This document shows positions 35,270 to 46,809 of a stretch of DNA of 64,000 nucleotides, piece after piece; the first letter of the stretch is position 1, and every line of letters starts with the position of its first letter. This stretch comes from Megaustenia siamemsis (Eukaryota > Mollusca > Gastropoda > Stylommatophora > Ariophantidae): NCBI GenBank assembly GCA_032433765.1, contig JAVIAB010000092.1, positions 65,780,166 through 65,844,165 on the forward strand, given 5' to 3'. The notes beneath the pieces are model-generated. The model saw only the letters and a program-made list of their open reading frames with translations. It was not told the DNA's origin and ran no database searches. The position numbers were made by a program, and so were the translations under genes.

Positions 35270-35825
35270 ACGTTAATCGAGAAGGGGATACAAGCAAAGG
35301 AATTAGAATCAGAATAGCTAAAGCAGCAATGTCTTTCAGAACACTTGAAAAGTTGCGGAAATCAAAACTCATCAGCACAAACACAAAACTTAGACTATTC
35401 AAATCAAATGTACTATCAACCCTTACATATGAGTGTGAAAGCTGGAAAACAACAAGAGATATAGAAACAAAGTTGAACGCATTCGAAAATAAGTGTCTAA
35501 TGAAAATATTTGGTATAGCATGGAATGAATTCAAAACAAACGAGGAAATTAGAGAAATCGCCAATCATCCACTAATATCTTCAGTAATAAAGAAAAGACG
35601 ATGGTCATATTTTGGACATGTGATAAGAAGGGATAATAACCGAATAGAAAAGCAAGCCCTCATGTGGGAGACAACAGGTAAGAAGAAAAGAGGAAGACCC
35701 AGAGAGACACTGAGAAGAACATTGATGAAAGAGGCAAGAGCAGCAGGAATCGGCTCCATCAATGAGATAGAGCTGCTTGCACAGAACAGAGGCAAATGGC
35801 GATATTTGATAAATTATTTTTAAAA
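35270..35825 (+). mobile_element. LINE fragment K, RT C-terminus with intact frame
   Basis: An uninterrupted + strand frame from about 35272 to the stop at 35821 reads NREGDTSKGIRIRIAKA, MSFRTLEKLRKSKLIS, FKSNVLSTLTYECESWKTTR, RRWSYFGHVIRRDNN, GKKKRGRPRETLRRTLMKEA. This is the region downstream of the RT catalytic core in RTE-like LINEs. The Tyr-Gly-Cys-Glu motif usual here is Tyr-Glu-Cys-Glu. It is heavily 5'-truncated, and the lack of stops over about 180 codons suggests a fairly recent insertion of a lineage seen only once in the window. Confidence 0.9.
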
Positions 35826-36194
35826 GAATTGAAAACTGCTAGAACAAAAATTCAAATAAGAGAGGGAGTATCTTCGTCTACGTCCTATGGACCAGCTACG
35901 GCTCGAAAGGTCAATAGATAGTTGTTACTAATAACTGTCTGCTTCACTACATTCATTATAATACTCGCACGTCTTTTTTTCGTTGGAGATGTTATATTGG
36001 TAATGATTTTTGTTTTCAACATTAAATTGTTTTGTCTGCTACTTGTTTTATAAAATACTTCGTCAGTCTGTGGTTCACATGAAAGTCCAGGAATAGTGGC
36101 CAGATGTCGATCATACAAAAGACGCCTCATAATGAGGCCATTTCTATATGCCATAAGGAAAGAGGCAAAAACAAATCTTTAAATATCTGGTGTA
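35826..36194. other. Unassigned; 89-codon minus-strand open frame
   Basis: A minus-strand frame at 35885-36154 has balanced composition (MAYRNGLIMRRLLYDRHLAT) but no known motif. I do not call it a gene. Confidence 0.3.
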
Positions 36195-36410
36195 AACAAC
36201 GTAATTCGAAAAAGACAATTACGGCTCTGTATACAACTTATGTGAAGAGAGAAATTGAAAAGAGACAATCACTGATCATTGTAAATCCTGCGTGAAGTGA
36301 GAAATTTGAAAGACAATTACAGCTCTTTGTACAACTTATATGAAGAAAGAAAGTGGAAAGATATAATCACAAATTTGATGAGAAGAAAGAAGTCGAATGA
36401 CTTAACTCAT
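36195..36410. repeat. Degenerate tandem repeat, units of roughly 50 bp or more
   Basis: Three to four diverged units with GACAATTACxGCTCT, TACAACTTATxTGAAGA and GAAAxTxGAAAGA. Confidence 0.55.
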
Positions 36411-37139
36411 CAGAAGGAAATCTTTTGAACAACGGGAAGAAGAGAAATAAATTCATGAATGATTATCAGGCTGACATTGAGTTGCTAGTGTGTACACAGC
36501 TTTCCAGAAGGTTTCGATTCAAGTTCTAAATGTTTTTGTTTCTAACACATTTTCTTCATCTTATCCTTTACCTGTTAAATGTTCGCGGGTGCGCTGTGCT
36601 GCTAACCCATTATATTTAATTAATCATTTTCTGAATATGAGTACCAGAGGCTTTATGCTCTAGGAAATTATGACGGACAGGCGTGACTTCGACCATGTTA
36701 TCAATAAAATGTGCCGTTGTCATTGAAGAAATACGGGCTCGAGCATCATATTGTCCATTGCTCAAGGTATAGGGGAAGTCCTAATTATAAAGAGGAGATG
36801 ATGGATCAAGTTAGACAAATTCAAGCGTCGAGAAACCAATAAAAGTGCTTTGACTTGAAGCATTATTTGTTATTCGTATCTTAAAGCTAGCACTGTCCGA
36901 CATGGTGTCTGTGGTCAATTTGACGATTGTCTAGAGCTTTTCTTTAACTCAAAACATCTAAGACTATAATGGGGAATTACATCTAACTTTCGTTGTTAAA
37001 ACGTAAGCGCACCCGCACAATGAATGAGAGAAAGAAATAGAAATAATAATTGTCGCATAACATGAGAATCTAAGAATTAGTCTTGTATTCATTTGACATA
37101 TATATATATGTATAAGGAAATATCACTACAATCAAGACG
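36411..37139. other. Unassigned sequence
   Basis: Nothing recognised; a short (TA)n lies at 37099-37110. Confidence 0.45.
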
Positions 37140-37560
37140 GGCGACCTACATCACAATATCCCATGATATTGTGCTACCAATGCACCGGACTCTAGACTAA
37201 GAACAATAAGAAAATAACCATTACCGAGATGAAATGGGGTATATATATAACAAGAAACAGACTTGAGAGATAAGATCAGAATTGAAGAACTGGGAAAAAA
37301 AAGCTTGGAATAATTATCGTCATAAAATGCGTAAAGGAACAGGAGACAAGATGGTTGGCCACGTGATAAGTCAGAACGATCAATACACCCCACAACAAGT
37401 CTTTAATAAACGTTACAAGAACACTGGCTCATGGTCGACAACGAAAACGATGGATTTGACAGAATATTAGAAATATAGAAATCATATAAGTAGAAGATTA
37501 AAAGAGCTCATATATCTCCACTCGAAGATGAAAGGCAAATGAGGAAGGAATGAATAATAA
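37140..37560 (+). mobile_element. LINE fragment B2, decayed RT C-terminus
   Basis: A relative of the fragment at 2935-3475. Aligned blocks include GTGCTACCAATGCACCGGAC, AAGAACAATAAGAAAATAAC, GGCCACGTGATAAGTCAG and CAAGTCTTTAATAAACGTTA. Indels break the frame. The order of blocks is the same as in the better-kept copy. Confidence 0.75.
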
Positions 37561-38161
37561 TTAAACAATCTTTATATTGTCGATTTATCTTAATACTTTG
37601 TAATTTTCCTCAGTTTTCTCTTGAGTGTATCTATCTGCCTACATGTCGATGGGAAAACTTAATCAATCCTTAATAATAACAACTCGTCTAATAAGAGAGT
37701 GTCCCAAATAGGACACTTGTAAAGGTTTGGAATAGACGAATAGAACTTTAAACAAAAATGAATAGGTTGCACCGGACTACCTAGAACATAAATTCCGTTA
37801 TGATGTCGTTGGTGGAAGATAACACTGTAATGACGCTCATCTTATGAGGGACCGCCAGATTTGATTGTGATATCTGAGGCAGGAAACGACCAGCATTCGT
37901 TTAATAAAACAGCGCGCTATCACCACTCAACACCCATCCTCAATATTACAGACCCAGCCACAGAATATAAGGGAATATAACTTTGTGCAGCTAACACTCA
38001 CTGCCCCCCTCTTACCCATTTTAATCTCTTCCACCATATCTCCTTTTTTTTCCTAATAATTTGCTCATTTTCTTTTTTGCTTTGTCGAGGGATATTATCC
38101 TAAGCCAAGTAGCTATTTATAGATAGAATGTGGATGCTCGTATATTATCGTTCGGCTGCAG
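37561..38161. other. Unassigned sequence
   Basis: Nothing recognised. Confidence 0.45.
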
Positions 38162-39990
38162 GTGGTCGACCACCATAAATGAGTAGTTCGGTGTCTGGGA
38201 GCCAGGTGATCGACAACCAGAAATGAGTAGATCGATGTCTGCGAACCTGGTGATCGACGATCAGAAATGAGTAGATCGATGTCTGCGAACCTGGTGATCG
38301 ACGACCAGAAATGAGTAGATCGATGTCTGCGAACCTGGTGATCGACAACCATAAATGAGTAGATCGATGTGTGCGAACCTGGTGATCGACGATCAGAAAT
38401 GAGTAGATCGATGTCTGGCAACCAGGTGATCGACAACCAGAAATGAGTAGATCGATGTCTGGGAACCAGGTGATCGACAACCAGAAATGAGTAGATCGAT
38501 GTCTGGGAGCCAGGTGATCGACAACCAGAAATGAGTAGATCGATGTCTGGGAGCCAGGTGATCGACAACCAGAAATGAGTAGATCGATGTCTGGGAGCCA
38601 GGTGATCGACAACCAGAAATGAGTAGATCGATGTCTGGGAACCTGGTGATCGACAACCAGAAATGAGTAGATCGATGTCTGGAAGCCAGGTGATCGACAA
38701 CCAGAAATGAGTAGATCGATGTCTGGGAGCCAGGTGATCGACAACCAGAAATGAGTAGATCGATGTCTGCGAACCTGGTGATCGACAACCAGAAATGAGT
38801 AGATCGATGTCTGGGAGCCAGGTGATCGACAACCATAAATGAGTAGATCGATGTCTGCGAACCTGGTGATCGACGATCAGAAATGAGTAGATCGATGTCT
38901 GGGAACCAGGTGATCGACAACCAGAAATGAGTAGATCGATGTCTGGGAACCAGGTGATCGACAACCAGAAATGAGTAGATCGATGTCTGGGAGCCAGGTG
39001 ATCGACAACCAGAAATGAGTAGATCGATGTCTGGGAGCCAGGTGATCGACAACCAGAAATGAGTAGATCGATGTCTGGGAGCCAGGTGATCGACAACCAG
39101 AAATGAGTAGATCGATGTCTGGGAACCTGGTGATCGACAACCAGAAATGAGTAGATCGATGTCTGGGAGCCAGGTGATCGACAACCAGAAATGAGTAGAT
39201 CGATGTCTGGGAGCCAGGTGATCGACAACCAGAAATGAATAGATCTGTGTCTGGGAACCAGGTGATCGACAACCAGAAATGAATAGATCGATGTCTGGGA
39301 GCCAGGTGATCGACAACCAGAAATGAATAGATCGATGTTTGGGAGCCAGGTGATCGACAACCAGAAATGAGTAGATCGATGTCTGGGAGCCAGGTGATCG
39401 ACAACCAGAAATGAATAGATCGATGTCTGGGAGCCAGGTGATCGACAACCAGAAATGAATAGATCTGTGTCTGGGAACCAGGTGATCGACAACCAGAAAT
39501 GAGTAGATCGATGTCTGGGAGCCAGGTGATCGACAACCAGAAATGAATAGATCGATGTCTGGGAGCCAGGTGATCGACAACCAGAAATGAATAGATCTGT
39601 GTCTGGGAACCAGGTGATCGACAACCAGAAATGAATAGATCGATGTCTGGGAGCCAGGTGATCGACAACCAGAAATGAATAGATCTGTGTCTGGGAACCA
39701 GGTGATCGACAACCAGAAATGAGTAGATCGATGTCTGGGAGCCAGGTGATCGACAACCAGAAATGAATAGATCGATGTCTGGGAGCCAGGTGATCGACAA
39801 CCAGAAATGAATAGATCTGTGTCTGGGAACCAGGTGATCGACAACCAGAAATGAATAGATCGATGTCTGGGAGCCAGGTGATCGACAACCAGAAATGAAT
39901 AGATCTGTGTCTGGGAACCAGGTGATCGACAACCAGAAATGAGTAGATCGATGTCTGGGAGCCAGGTGATCGACAACCAGAAATGGATAT
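38162..39990. repeat. 44-bp minisatellite, left array, about 41-42 units
   Basis: The unit contains GTAGATCGATGTCTGGGAGC followed by CAGGTGATCGACAACCAGAA and ATGA. Subtypes differ at fixed positions (GGGAGCCAGG, GGGAACCAGG, GCGAACCTGG; ATCGATGT or ATCTGTGT). The AGATCTGTGT subtype marks a 220-bp (5 x 44) higher-order period at 39241, 39461, 39681 and 39901. Neither the unit nor its variants contain a stop in any minus-strand frame, so three overlapping minus frames of 382, 550 and 591 codons exist. Their 44-residue periodicity shows that they are by-products. Confidence 0.97.
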
Positions 39991-40004
39991 ATCTGTATAC
40001 CTCC

Positions 40005-40352
40005 TCGGTTACCTTTTTTAGACATCTCCGTTTCTCTTCAACCATCAGATTTACATGCCTCTGTATTTTATAAACCGATTGATGTCCACTCCTAACTTCT
40101 CTAGTCCTATTCGCACCATCGTATTTGTCGTGATTCTATTGCATAAAAAAAAAAAAAATATTCCTACGCTTCAGACGCCTCTGCGACCAAGACCACGACT
40201 TTCTCCATCTGGCCCACCTTATGTTGGAATTATTTCGTAGCCGTCTTATCTTGAATCTGTCATGAAATCTGCTCATCAAAAAATTCTGCCTCTTACCCAT
40301 ACCCTAACTCATACCGCCACCACCCGTCCAACTTTTAAATATTCTCTCTCTT

Positions 40353-40385
<33 letters not shown>

Positions 40386-40930
40386 ATAATCTGGGTGCAC
40401 TCCGTTTCCTGAAACGACACCAACCTCGCATCCATTCTGACCATACTATTCGCATTATATTCTCCGACCCACCATTGGTGGCTTTTAATCGCGATGGGAA
40501 CCTTCGGGACATTTTGGTTAGGCGTCACCTCCGTAACAATGGCCAGAATAGGCTGGGTACGACCCCTTGCAACTGAGCATGCAGTACGTGCCCTTTCGTA
40601 CTACGGACTCACAAAGTCTTGTTCCCGAATGGCCGTTTTGACATTCAGGAAGGATTTACGTGTATTTCCTGGAATCTGATATACACCATCATCTGCCAAC
40701 TTTGTCGCAAAATTTATATTAACCAAACAGATCGACGCCTGGGAGCCAGAGACTCTCAACACCTATATAACACCCACCATGATTCTGGCACTCCTATCTC
40801 CCCTCAATTCAGATTGTCAGGACATAACACCTCTGATGACTTCCATGTTACTAGCTTGATTTCTTCTTCCTCCATAGCCGGTTCACTTTTTATTTTAGAA
40901 CCAACTCCTAGTCCTTTTTGATACTCTCAA
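40005..40930 (+). mobile_element. Penelope-like retroelement, RT end and GIY-YIG nuclease, decayed
   Basis: Three frames together give the C-terminal half of a Penelope-like element. First comes the RT thumb region (LHASVFYKPIDVHS near 40050-40092; CDQDHDFLHLAHLMLELFRS near 40180-40245). A linker follows (RFLKRHQP; LVAFNRDGNLRDILVRRHLR near 40475-40535). Last is the nuclease region (GFTCISWNLIYTIICQLCRK, IYINQTDRRLGAR near 40710-40752, ISPQFRLSGHNTSDDF near 40797-40845). Known elements of this class join RT to a C-terminal GIY-YIG endonuclease. Stops, frameshifts and a poly-C tract show that it is dead. The upstream RT core is missing: the 44-bp array begins immediately before it. Confidence 0.88.
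40354..40383. repeat. Poly-C tract of about 30 bp
   Basis: An uninterrupted C-run inside the linker region of the Penelope-like element. Its length is uncertain because such runs are prone to sequencing error. Confidence 0.9.
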
Positions 40931-41213
40931 ACCGAGAGGATTAAACTGTTTTCACTCTTTTCTGTAATCTCTTGTGCCCTGTCCATTTCTTTCATGTGTT
41001 ATATGCCTCGTATTTCGTTATCATTATTACCTTTCTTGCTCTTCTTCCACCTTGCCACCCCTAACCTTTATTTCATTTACTATACTTTCCGTTTGATTTG
41101 TTTTCTATGTCACACCTATGTCCTTTTTTTCTAATTTTTAAATGCATGTTGACTGGTTCCCTTGGGCTTATTAAATCCTGCATACCCTATTGTCTATTAA
41201 TCTTTTAACCAGA
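40931..41213 (+). other. Pyrimidine-rich sequence, probably 3' UTR of the Penelope-like element
   Basis: T/C-rich, no open frame, between the stop of the nuclease region and the 50-bp array. The assignment is by position only. Confidence 0.4.
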
Positions 41214-41578
41214 CTCTACGATAACCCTTGGAGTGTCTAACACTCCCCATCACTGGCTACCTCCTCTACGAAAATCCTTGGAGTGTCTAACACTCCCCAT
41301 CACTGGCTACCTCCTCTACGAAAATCCTTGGAGTGTCTAACACTCCCCATCACTAGCTCCCTCCTCTACGAAAATCCTTGGAGTGTCTAACACTCCCCAT
41401 CACTGGCTCCCTCCTCTACGAAAATCCTTGGAGTGTCTAACACTCCCCATCACTGGCTACCTCCTCTACGAAAGTCCTTGGAGTGTCTAACACTCCCCAT
41501 CACTGGCTACCTCCTCTACGAAAGTCCTTGGAGTGTCTAACACTCCCCATCACTGGCTACCTCCTCTACGAAAATCCT
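41214..41578. repeat. 50-bp tandem repeat with a hairpin in every unit
   Basis: CTCTACG recurs at 41214, 41264 and then every 50 bp, for about 7.3 nearly identical units. Each unit contains GGAGTGTCTAACACTCC, a perfect 7-bp stem with a 3-nt loop. Confidence 0.97.
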
Positions 41579-41756
41579 GACCACCGTCTTTTCGACCATT
41601 TTTTTTTAAATCTGCGGTGTACATTCTGACACGGGAACTTGTGTTTAATGTGAATAGTTTGTTTTCATACCAAATGGAGGCTTCGGTAAAACGTAGTTTG
41701 ACTTGTTTTCTGTTAGCCTAGCTGCTCAATACCTTTCTATGTTTATTTTCTATGCC
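41579..41756. other. Spacer between arrays
   Basis: About 180 bp of unique sequence; nothing recognised. Confidence 0.5.
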
Positions 41757-43680
41757 TACGAGCTAAGAGACCGACGACCAGAAATGACTAGATCGAAGAT
41801 TGGAAGCTAAGAGACCGACGACCAGAAATGACTAGATCGAAGATTGGAAGCTAAGAGACCGACGACCAGAAATGACTAGATTGATACCTGGAAGCTAAGA
41901 GACCGACGACCAGAAATGACTAGATTGATACCTGGAAGCTAAGAGACCGACGACCAGAAATGAGTAGATCGGAGATTGGAAGCTAAGAGACCGACGACCA
42001 GAAATGACTAGATCGGAGATTGGAAGCTAAGAGACCGACGACCAGAAATGACTAGATCGGAGATTGGAAGCTAAGAGACCGACGACCAGAAATGACTAGA
42101 TCGGAGATTGGAAGCTAAGAGACCGACGACCAGAAATGACTAGATCGGAGATTGGAAGCTAAGAGACCGACGACCAGAAATGACTAGATTGATACCTGGA
42201 AGCTAAGAGACCGACGACCAGAAATGACTAGATTGATACCTGGAAGCTAAGAGACCGACGACCAGAAATGACTAGATCGAAGTTTGGAAGCTAAGAGACC
42301 GACGACCAGAAATGACTAGATTGATACCTGGAAGCTAAGAGACCGACGACCAGAAATGACTAGATCGGAGATTGGAAGCTAAGAGACCGACGACCAGAAA
42401 TGACTAGATCGGAGATTGGAAGCTAAGAGACCGACGACCAGAAATGACTAGATCGGAGATTGGAAGCTAAGAGACCGACGACCAGAAATGACTAGATTGA
42501 TACCTGGAAGCTAAGAGACCGACGACCAGAAATGACTAGATTGATACCTGGAAGCTAAGAGACCGACGACCAGAAATGACTAGATCGGAGATTGGAAGCT
42601 AAGAGACCGACGACCAGAAATGACTAGATTGATACCTGGAAGCTAAGAGACCGACGACCAGAAATGACTAGATTGATACCTGGAAGCTAAGAGACCGACG
42701 ACAAGAAATGACTAGATCGGACATTGGAAGCTAAGAGACCGATGACCAGAAATGACTAGATCGGAGATTGGAAGCTAAGAGACCGACGACCAGAAATGAC
42801 TAGATCGGAGATTGGAAGCTAAGAGACCGACGACCAGAAATGACTAGATTGATACCTGGAAGCTAAGAGACCGACGACCAGAAATGACTAGATTGATACC
42901 TGGAAGCTAAGAGACCGACGACCAGAAATGACTAGATTGATACCTGGAAGCTAAGAGACCGACGACCAGAAATGACTAGATCGGAGATTGGAAGCTAAGA
43001 GACCGACGACCAGAAATGACTAGATCGGAGATTGGAAGCTAAGAGACCGACGACCAGAAATGACTAGATCGGAGATTGGAAGCTAAGAGACCGACGACCA
43101 GAAATGACTAGATCGGAGTTTGGAAGCTAAGAGACCGACGACCAGAAATGACTAGATCGAAGTTTGGAAGCTAAGAGACCGACGACCAGAAATGACTAGA
43201 TCGAAGTTTGGAAGCTAAGAGACCGACGACCAGAAATGACTAGATCGAAGTTTGGAAGCTAAGAGACCGACGACCAGAAATGACTAGATCGAAGTTTGGA
43301 AGCTAAGAGACCGACGACCAGAAATGACTAGATCGAAGTTTGGAAGCTAAGAGACCGACGACCAGAAATGACTAGATCGAAGTTTGGAAGCTAAGAGACC
43401 GACGACCAGAAATGACTAGATCGGAGATTGGAAGCTAAGAGACCGACGACCAGAAATGACTAGATCGGAGATTGGAAGCTAAGAGACCGACGACCAGAAA
43501 TGACTAGATCGGAGATTGGAAGCTAAGAGACCGACGACCAGAAATGACTAGATCGGAGATTGGAAGCTAAGAGACCGACGACCAGAAATGACTAGATCGA
43601 TACCTGGAAGCTAAGAGACCGACGACCAGAAATTAGTGGATCGGTGCCTGGGAGCCAAGAGGCCGATACCTGGGAGTCAT
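41757..43680. repeat. 44-bp minisatellite, right array, about 43 units
   Basis: The unit contains GAAGCTAAGAGACCGACGAC, CAGAAATGACTAGATC and GGAGATTG. Subtypes end in GATACCTG, GGAGATTG or GAAGTTTG and occur in homogenised blocks (for example GAAGTTTG in successive units from about 43140 to 43390). Unit length and the core GACxACCAGAAATGAxTAGAT match the array at 38162-39990, with about 70% identity over the unit. The last units (43615-43680) carry GGTGCCTGGGAGCCAAGAG, closer to the left-array form. Confidence 0.97.
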
Positions 43681-44985
43681 GACCATAGAGATCCCGGCTA
43701 TCTCCATCTTCACCGCTCCCAACCCTCTGAGTGTCGAAAACTGAAAGGTCGAAATACGACTCGTACTTGTCGACGGGAGAATAATTTTTGATGAACAAAT
43801 TCCATTCCGCTTCAGATCTCTGTATAAACGTGTTTGCTTTCAATATACACATAATTCCCATTTTTTTCTCCAGTCGATATAAACATCAGCACTTGAAGCT
43901 AATGTCGTAAACAAGCGGGAGAAGATAAAGCACAACGGTTAATACATTTAACAGTTAATTCACATCATTGATCTCTACTCGTCCGTAGTCGAATGTGACA
44001 TCTGTTGGATTCGGTCAATCTCCACATGGAATCCGCTTGCTGAACATACAGAACATATGAACATTTTGTCCATATTGCTAACTATTCTATACTAAGACAT
44101 CTAGTAACATGTGTTATATTAAATATAAACCTTGAAAAAACAAAAAGTAAGAAGAGTACACGCACACATATACTCGGACATGTAAATGTACGAAAAAAAA
44201 TAATAATTTAATTATATTTATATGTACATTAGTGTGTACGCGTGTTTATGTATTTGTTTTTGTACAAGCGAAATTGCTTATATGAGCATTTATACGCATA
44301 CTTTTTATGTTTCGTTGTCTTTGTAGTGGCCTGGATGCGTCAGTTTATCTAAATCCACTACTAAATCTCTTGCTCTCACAAACTTTGTTTAGCACAGCGT
44401 CATTAATCCATTATTTGTCTGCCTGATCACTTAGCTCCCTTTGGAGTCTTTGGGACAGCAACTAAACGAATTGTTCCCAATCTCACTTTCTATTTTTCCT
44501 ATTTTTTTCCATTAACGTCTAAATGTGTTACGACGTTTCCCAGTCATATTTTTGTAATACCAATACATTGTTTCATTACTTCTCCCTTCATACATTCTCC
44601 ATATTTCATTGTACCATGTTTGTCTAGGTCGTTAGATCCGTTATAGCCGTTGTGGTATTGATGTTGGTGTAACGAACTCTATTTAGCAGTATGGTCCTGT
44701 TTGAGATGTTTCCAGGTATCTGACATCTTACCTCATATTACTTTCAATGAGATATATTTGTCATATACCTAACTGAAACTTCTGTTTCAATTTAAAATTA
44801 TTCATTTGAGATCCACGTTTTGCAGGCATGCAAAAATATTGATAATACTAAGAGACTAATCTTGTAATTTTTGTCTTCACAATTTTCGTTCTGGTCCCAT
44901 TGATACTGCTTCTGTTGTCATTATTCTGGTATTGTGGGAGATTTCGAAGCTATCGTATCTGATGTTCAAAACCAGGAGAACCTTG
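43681..44985. other. Unassigned; weak minus-strand LINE remnant near 44690-44930
   Basis: Mostly nothing recognised. On the minus strand near 44800-44890, codons for SxxYQYFCMPAKRGSQM resemble the YxYACExW region after a LINE reverse transcriptase, in frames with many stops. Weak. Confidence 0.3.
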
Positions 44986-44987
44986 GA

Positions 44988-45332
44988 TCAAATCACACCA
45001 GCCTCAACAAATCACGCCAGCCTCAACAAATCACACCAGCCTCAACAAATCACACCAGCCTCAACAAATTACGCCAGCTCAACAAATCACACCAGCCTCA
45101 ACACATCACGCCAGCCTCAACAAATCACACCAGCCTCAACAAATCACACCAGCCTCAACAAATCACACCAGCCTCAACAAATCACACCAGTCTCAACAAA
45201 TTACGCCAGCCTCAACAAATCACACCAGCCTCAACACATCACGCCAGCCTCAACAAATAACACCAGCCTCAACAAATCACACCAGCCTCAACAAATCACA
45301 CCAGCCTCAACAAATCACGCCAGCCTCAACAT
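44988..45332. repeat. Minisatellite, 19-bp unit, about 18 copies
   Basis: AAATCACACCAGCCTCAAC repeated, with variants ACGCC, TTACG and one unit lacking two bases. Three units make 19 codons, giving a 141-codon open frame that is only repeat. Confidence 0.97.
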
Positions 45333-46039
45333 GTATTTTCTATCGGGGATGAAATAACAACTCAGACTTGAACAACTCGCGGCGACTGCTCTGGACAAAC
45401 GGTCTTTATTTTCCAGTACTTTATCCCCCCAACGCCATTTTATTTTTGCATCTTTATTTTTGCAAACCTAGTAATGGGATAATACCTTAAAAAGATGTAG
45501 GATCAATTTATTGTTTGACGTTTTCATATTTGTTTTCATAGCTTTTGCTTACAAAATAATCCTGTGATTTTTGTATCTACTTCCATTATGCAGAAACTAC
45601 CCCAAACATTTTACTTATGACTGATACATTTAATTATATTTGTTACGTTCTATGCTTGTTAAGACTATTAACTATCATTCTCTTGCATGTCTTGACACTT
45701 CTTAAAGACTAGATGACTTTTCACCAATATCTCAGGCTTGAAGTTTAGAGCTAGCAGCGACATTAATGTCAGCGTTGCAAATAAAAACTATCCGCGTGTT
45801 CAAACTCATTAATCGATACACCCTTATTGCTATTTGCTGAGTAATTTGCTTGTTTTATGTTTACCTAGAAATCCTCTGTTTATTGTACATACACATCTTC
45901 TCTTTATATTATAGCCCCTGCACTGCAACAATTACGGTGATCGCTACGCCTTAAAATCAATGACTCTGTTATACCTGTTAGATTTTTTTTTTTACTTTTT
46001 GGCTGACGTAAACATACGTACATACATATTAGGAGTGTG
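45333..46039. other. Unassigned AT-rich sequence
   Basis: Nothing recognised. Confidence 0.5.
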
Positions 46040-46066
46040 TGTGTATATATAGTTATATATATATAT

Positions 46067-46145
<79 letters not shown>
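46040..46145. repeat. (TA)n microsatellite at the edge of a LINE
   Basis: About 100 bp of TA with short CA interruptions. It ends exactly where the minus-strand LINE sequence starts, inside its last codons (RLWN). Confidence 0.95.
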
Positions 46146-46146
<1 letters not shown>

Positions 46147-46735
46147 TCCACAATCTTATATCTACAGTGCATCGTATCAGTTCTGTTGTTGACTGTTTTC
46201 CATGCCATGAAACCAAGCTATCCTGTATTTTCTCTCTTTGTCGCCCGCGATCTCTCTTTCCTTTTATTTTGCCAGTTGTAACCAAGTATTCCAACTTTCC
46301 TCTTCTCATGATGTGCCCAAAAATGTTGATTGCTCCTTTCTGATGTTTTTTTGGATCTCCCTTTTTGTGTTGGCCTCTTTGAGAACTTCCTCATTGGTCT
46401 TTTTAGCTGTCAGAGGAACTTTCAACATTCTTCTGAGAAATCCCATCTCTGTGGCCTCCAATCGTCGTTTCATTTGTGTGTCCACTGTCCATGATTCGCT
46501 TCCATATGTCAGAATTGGTTCTATATAGCACCTATGAACTCTCTTTCTCATTTTTATTGACATAGATTTGTTGCATAAGATATTTTTAATCTTCTGAAAT
46601 GCTATTTTGACCTGAGCTATTCTGCTTTTTATTTCTGTGTGCATCTCCTATCTGATGTTATTATTGTGCCCAAGTATTTGAAACGTTTCAGATTTGTCTC
46701 GTTTATTTTTATGCTGCATGATGGTGGTGATATTA
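46146..46735 (-). mobile_element. LINE fragment L1e, RT C-terminal part
   Basis: Minus-strand copy of the 985-2550 lineage: MHTEIKSRIAQVKIAFQKIK, CNKSMSIKMRKRVHRCYIEP, LTYGSESWTVDTQMKRRLEA, LEYLVTTGKIKGKRDRGRQR, SLVSWHGKQSTTELIRCTVD. It is better conserved than the other copies. Both ends are replaced by (TA)n tracts, so its true termini and target duplication are lost. Confidence 0.9.
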
Positions 46736-46757
46736 TATATATATATAATTATATAAT

Positions 46758-46806
<49 letters not shown>
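46735..46806. repeat. (TA)n microsatellite between two opposed LINEs
   Basis: About 70 bp of TA separates the minus-strand LINE ending at 46735 from a + strand LINE of another lineage starting at 46808. Confidence 0.95.

Positions 46807-46807
<1 letters not shown>

Positions 46808-46809
<2 letters not shown>

Noticed and set aside
38113..40045. Long open frames of 591, 550, 382 and 199 codons on the minus strand
   Set aside because: They run through the 44-bp tandem array and have 44-residue periodicity in all three frames, with no unique domain; a by-product of stop-free repeat units.
38162..43680. CRISPR-like array
   Set aside because: Repeats are head-to-tail with no variable spacers, and the DNA is eukaryotic; this is a minisatellite.
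44932..45357. 141-codon frame rich in Asn, Thr, Ser and Gln
   Set aside because: It is the translation of the 19-bp repeat; periodic and without flanking gene structure.
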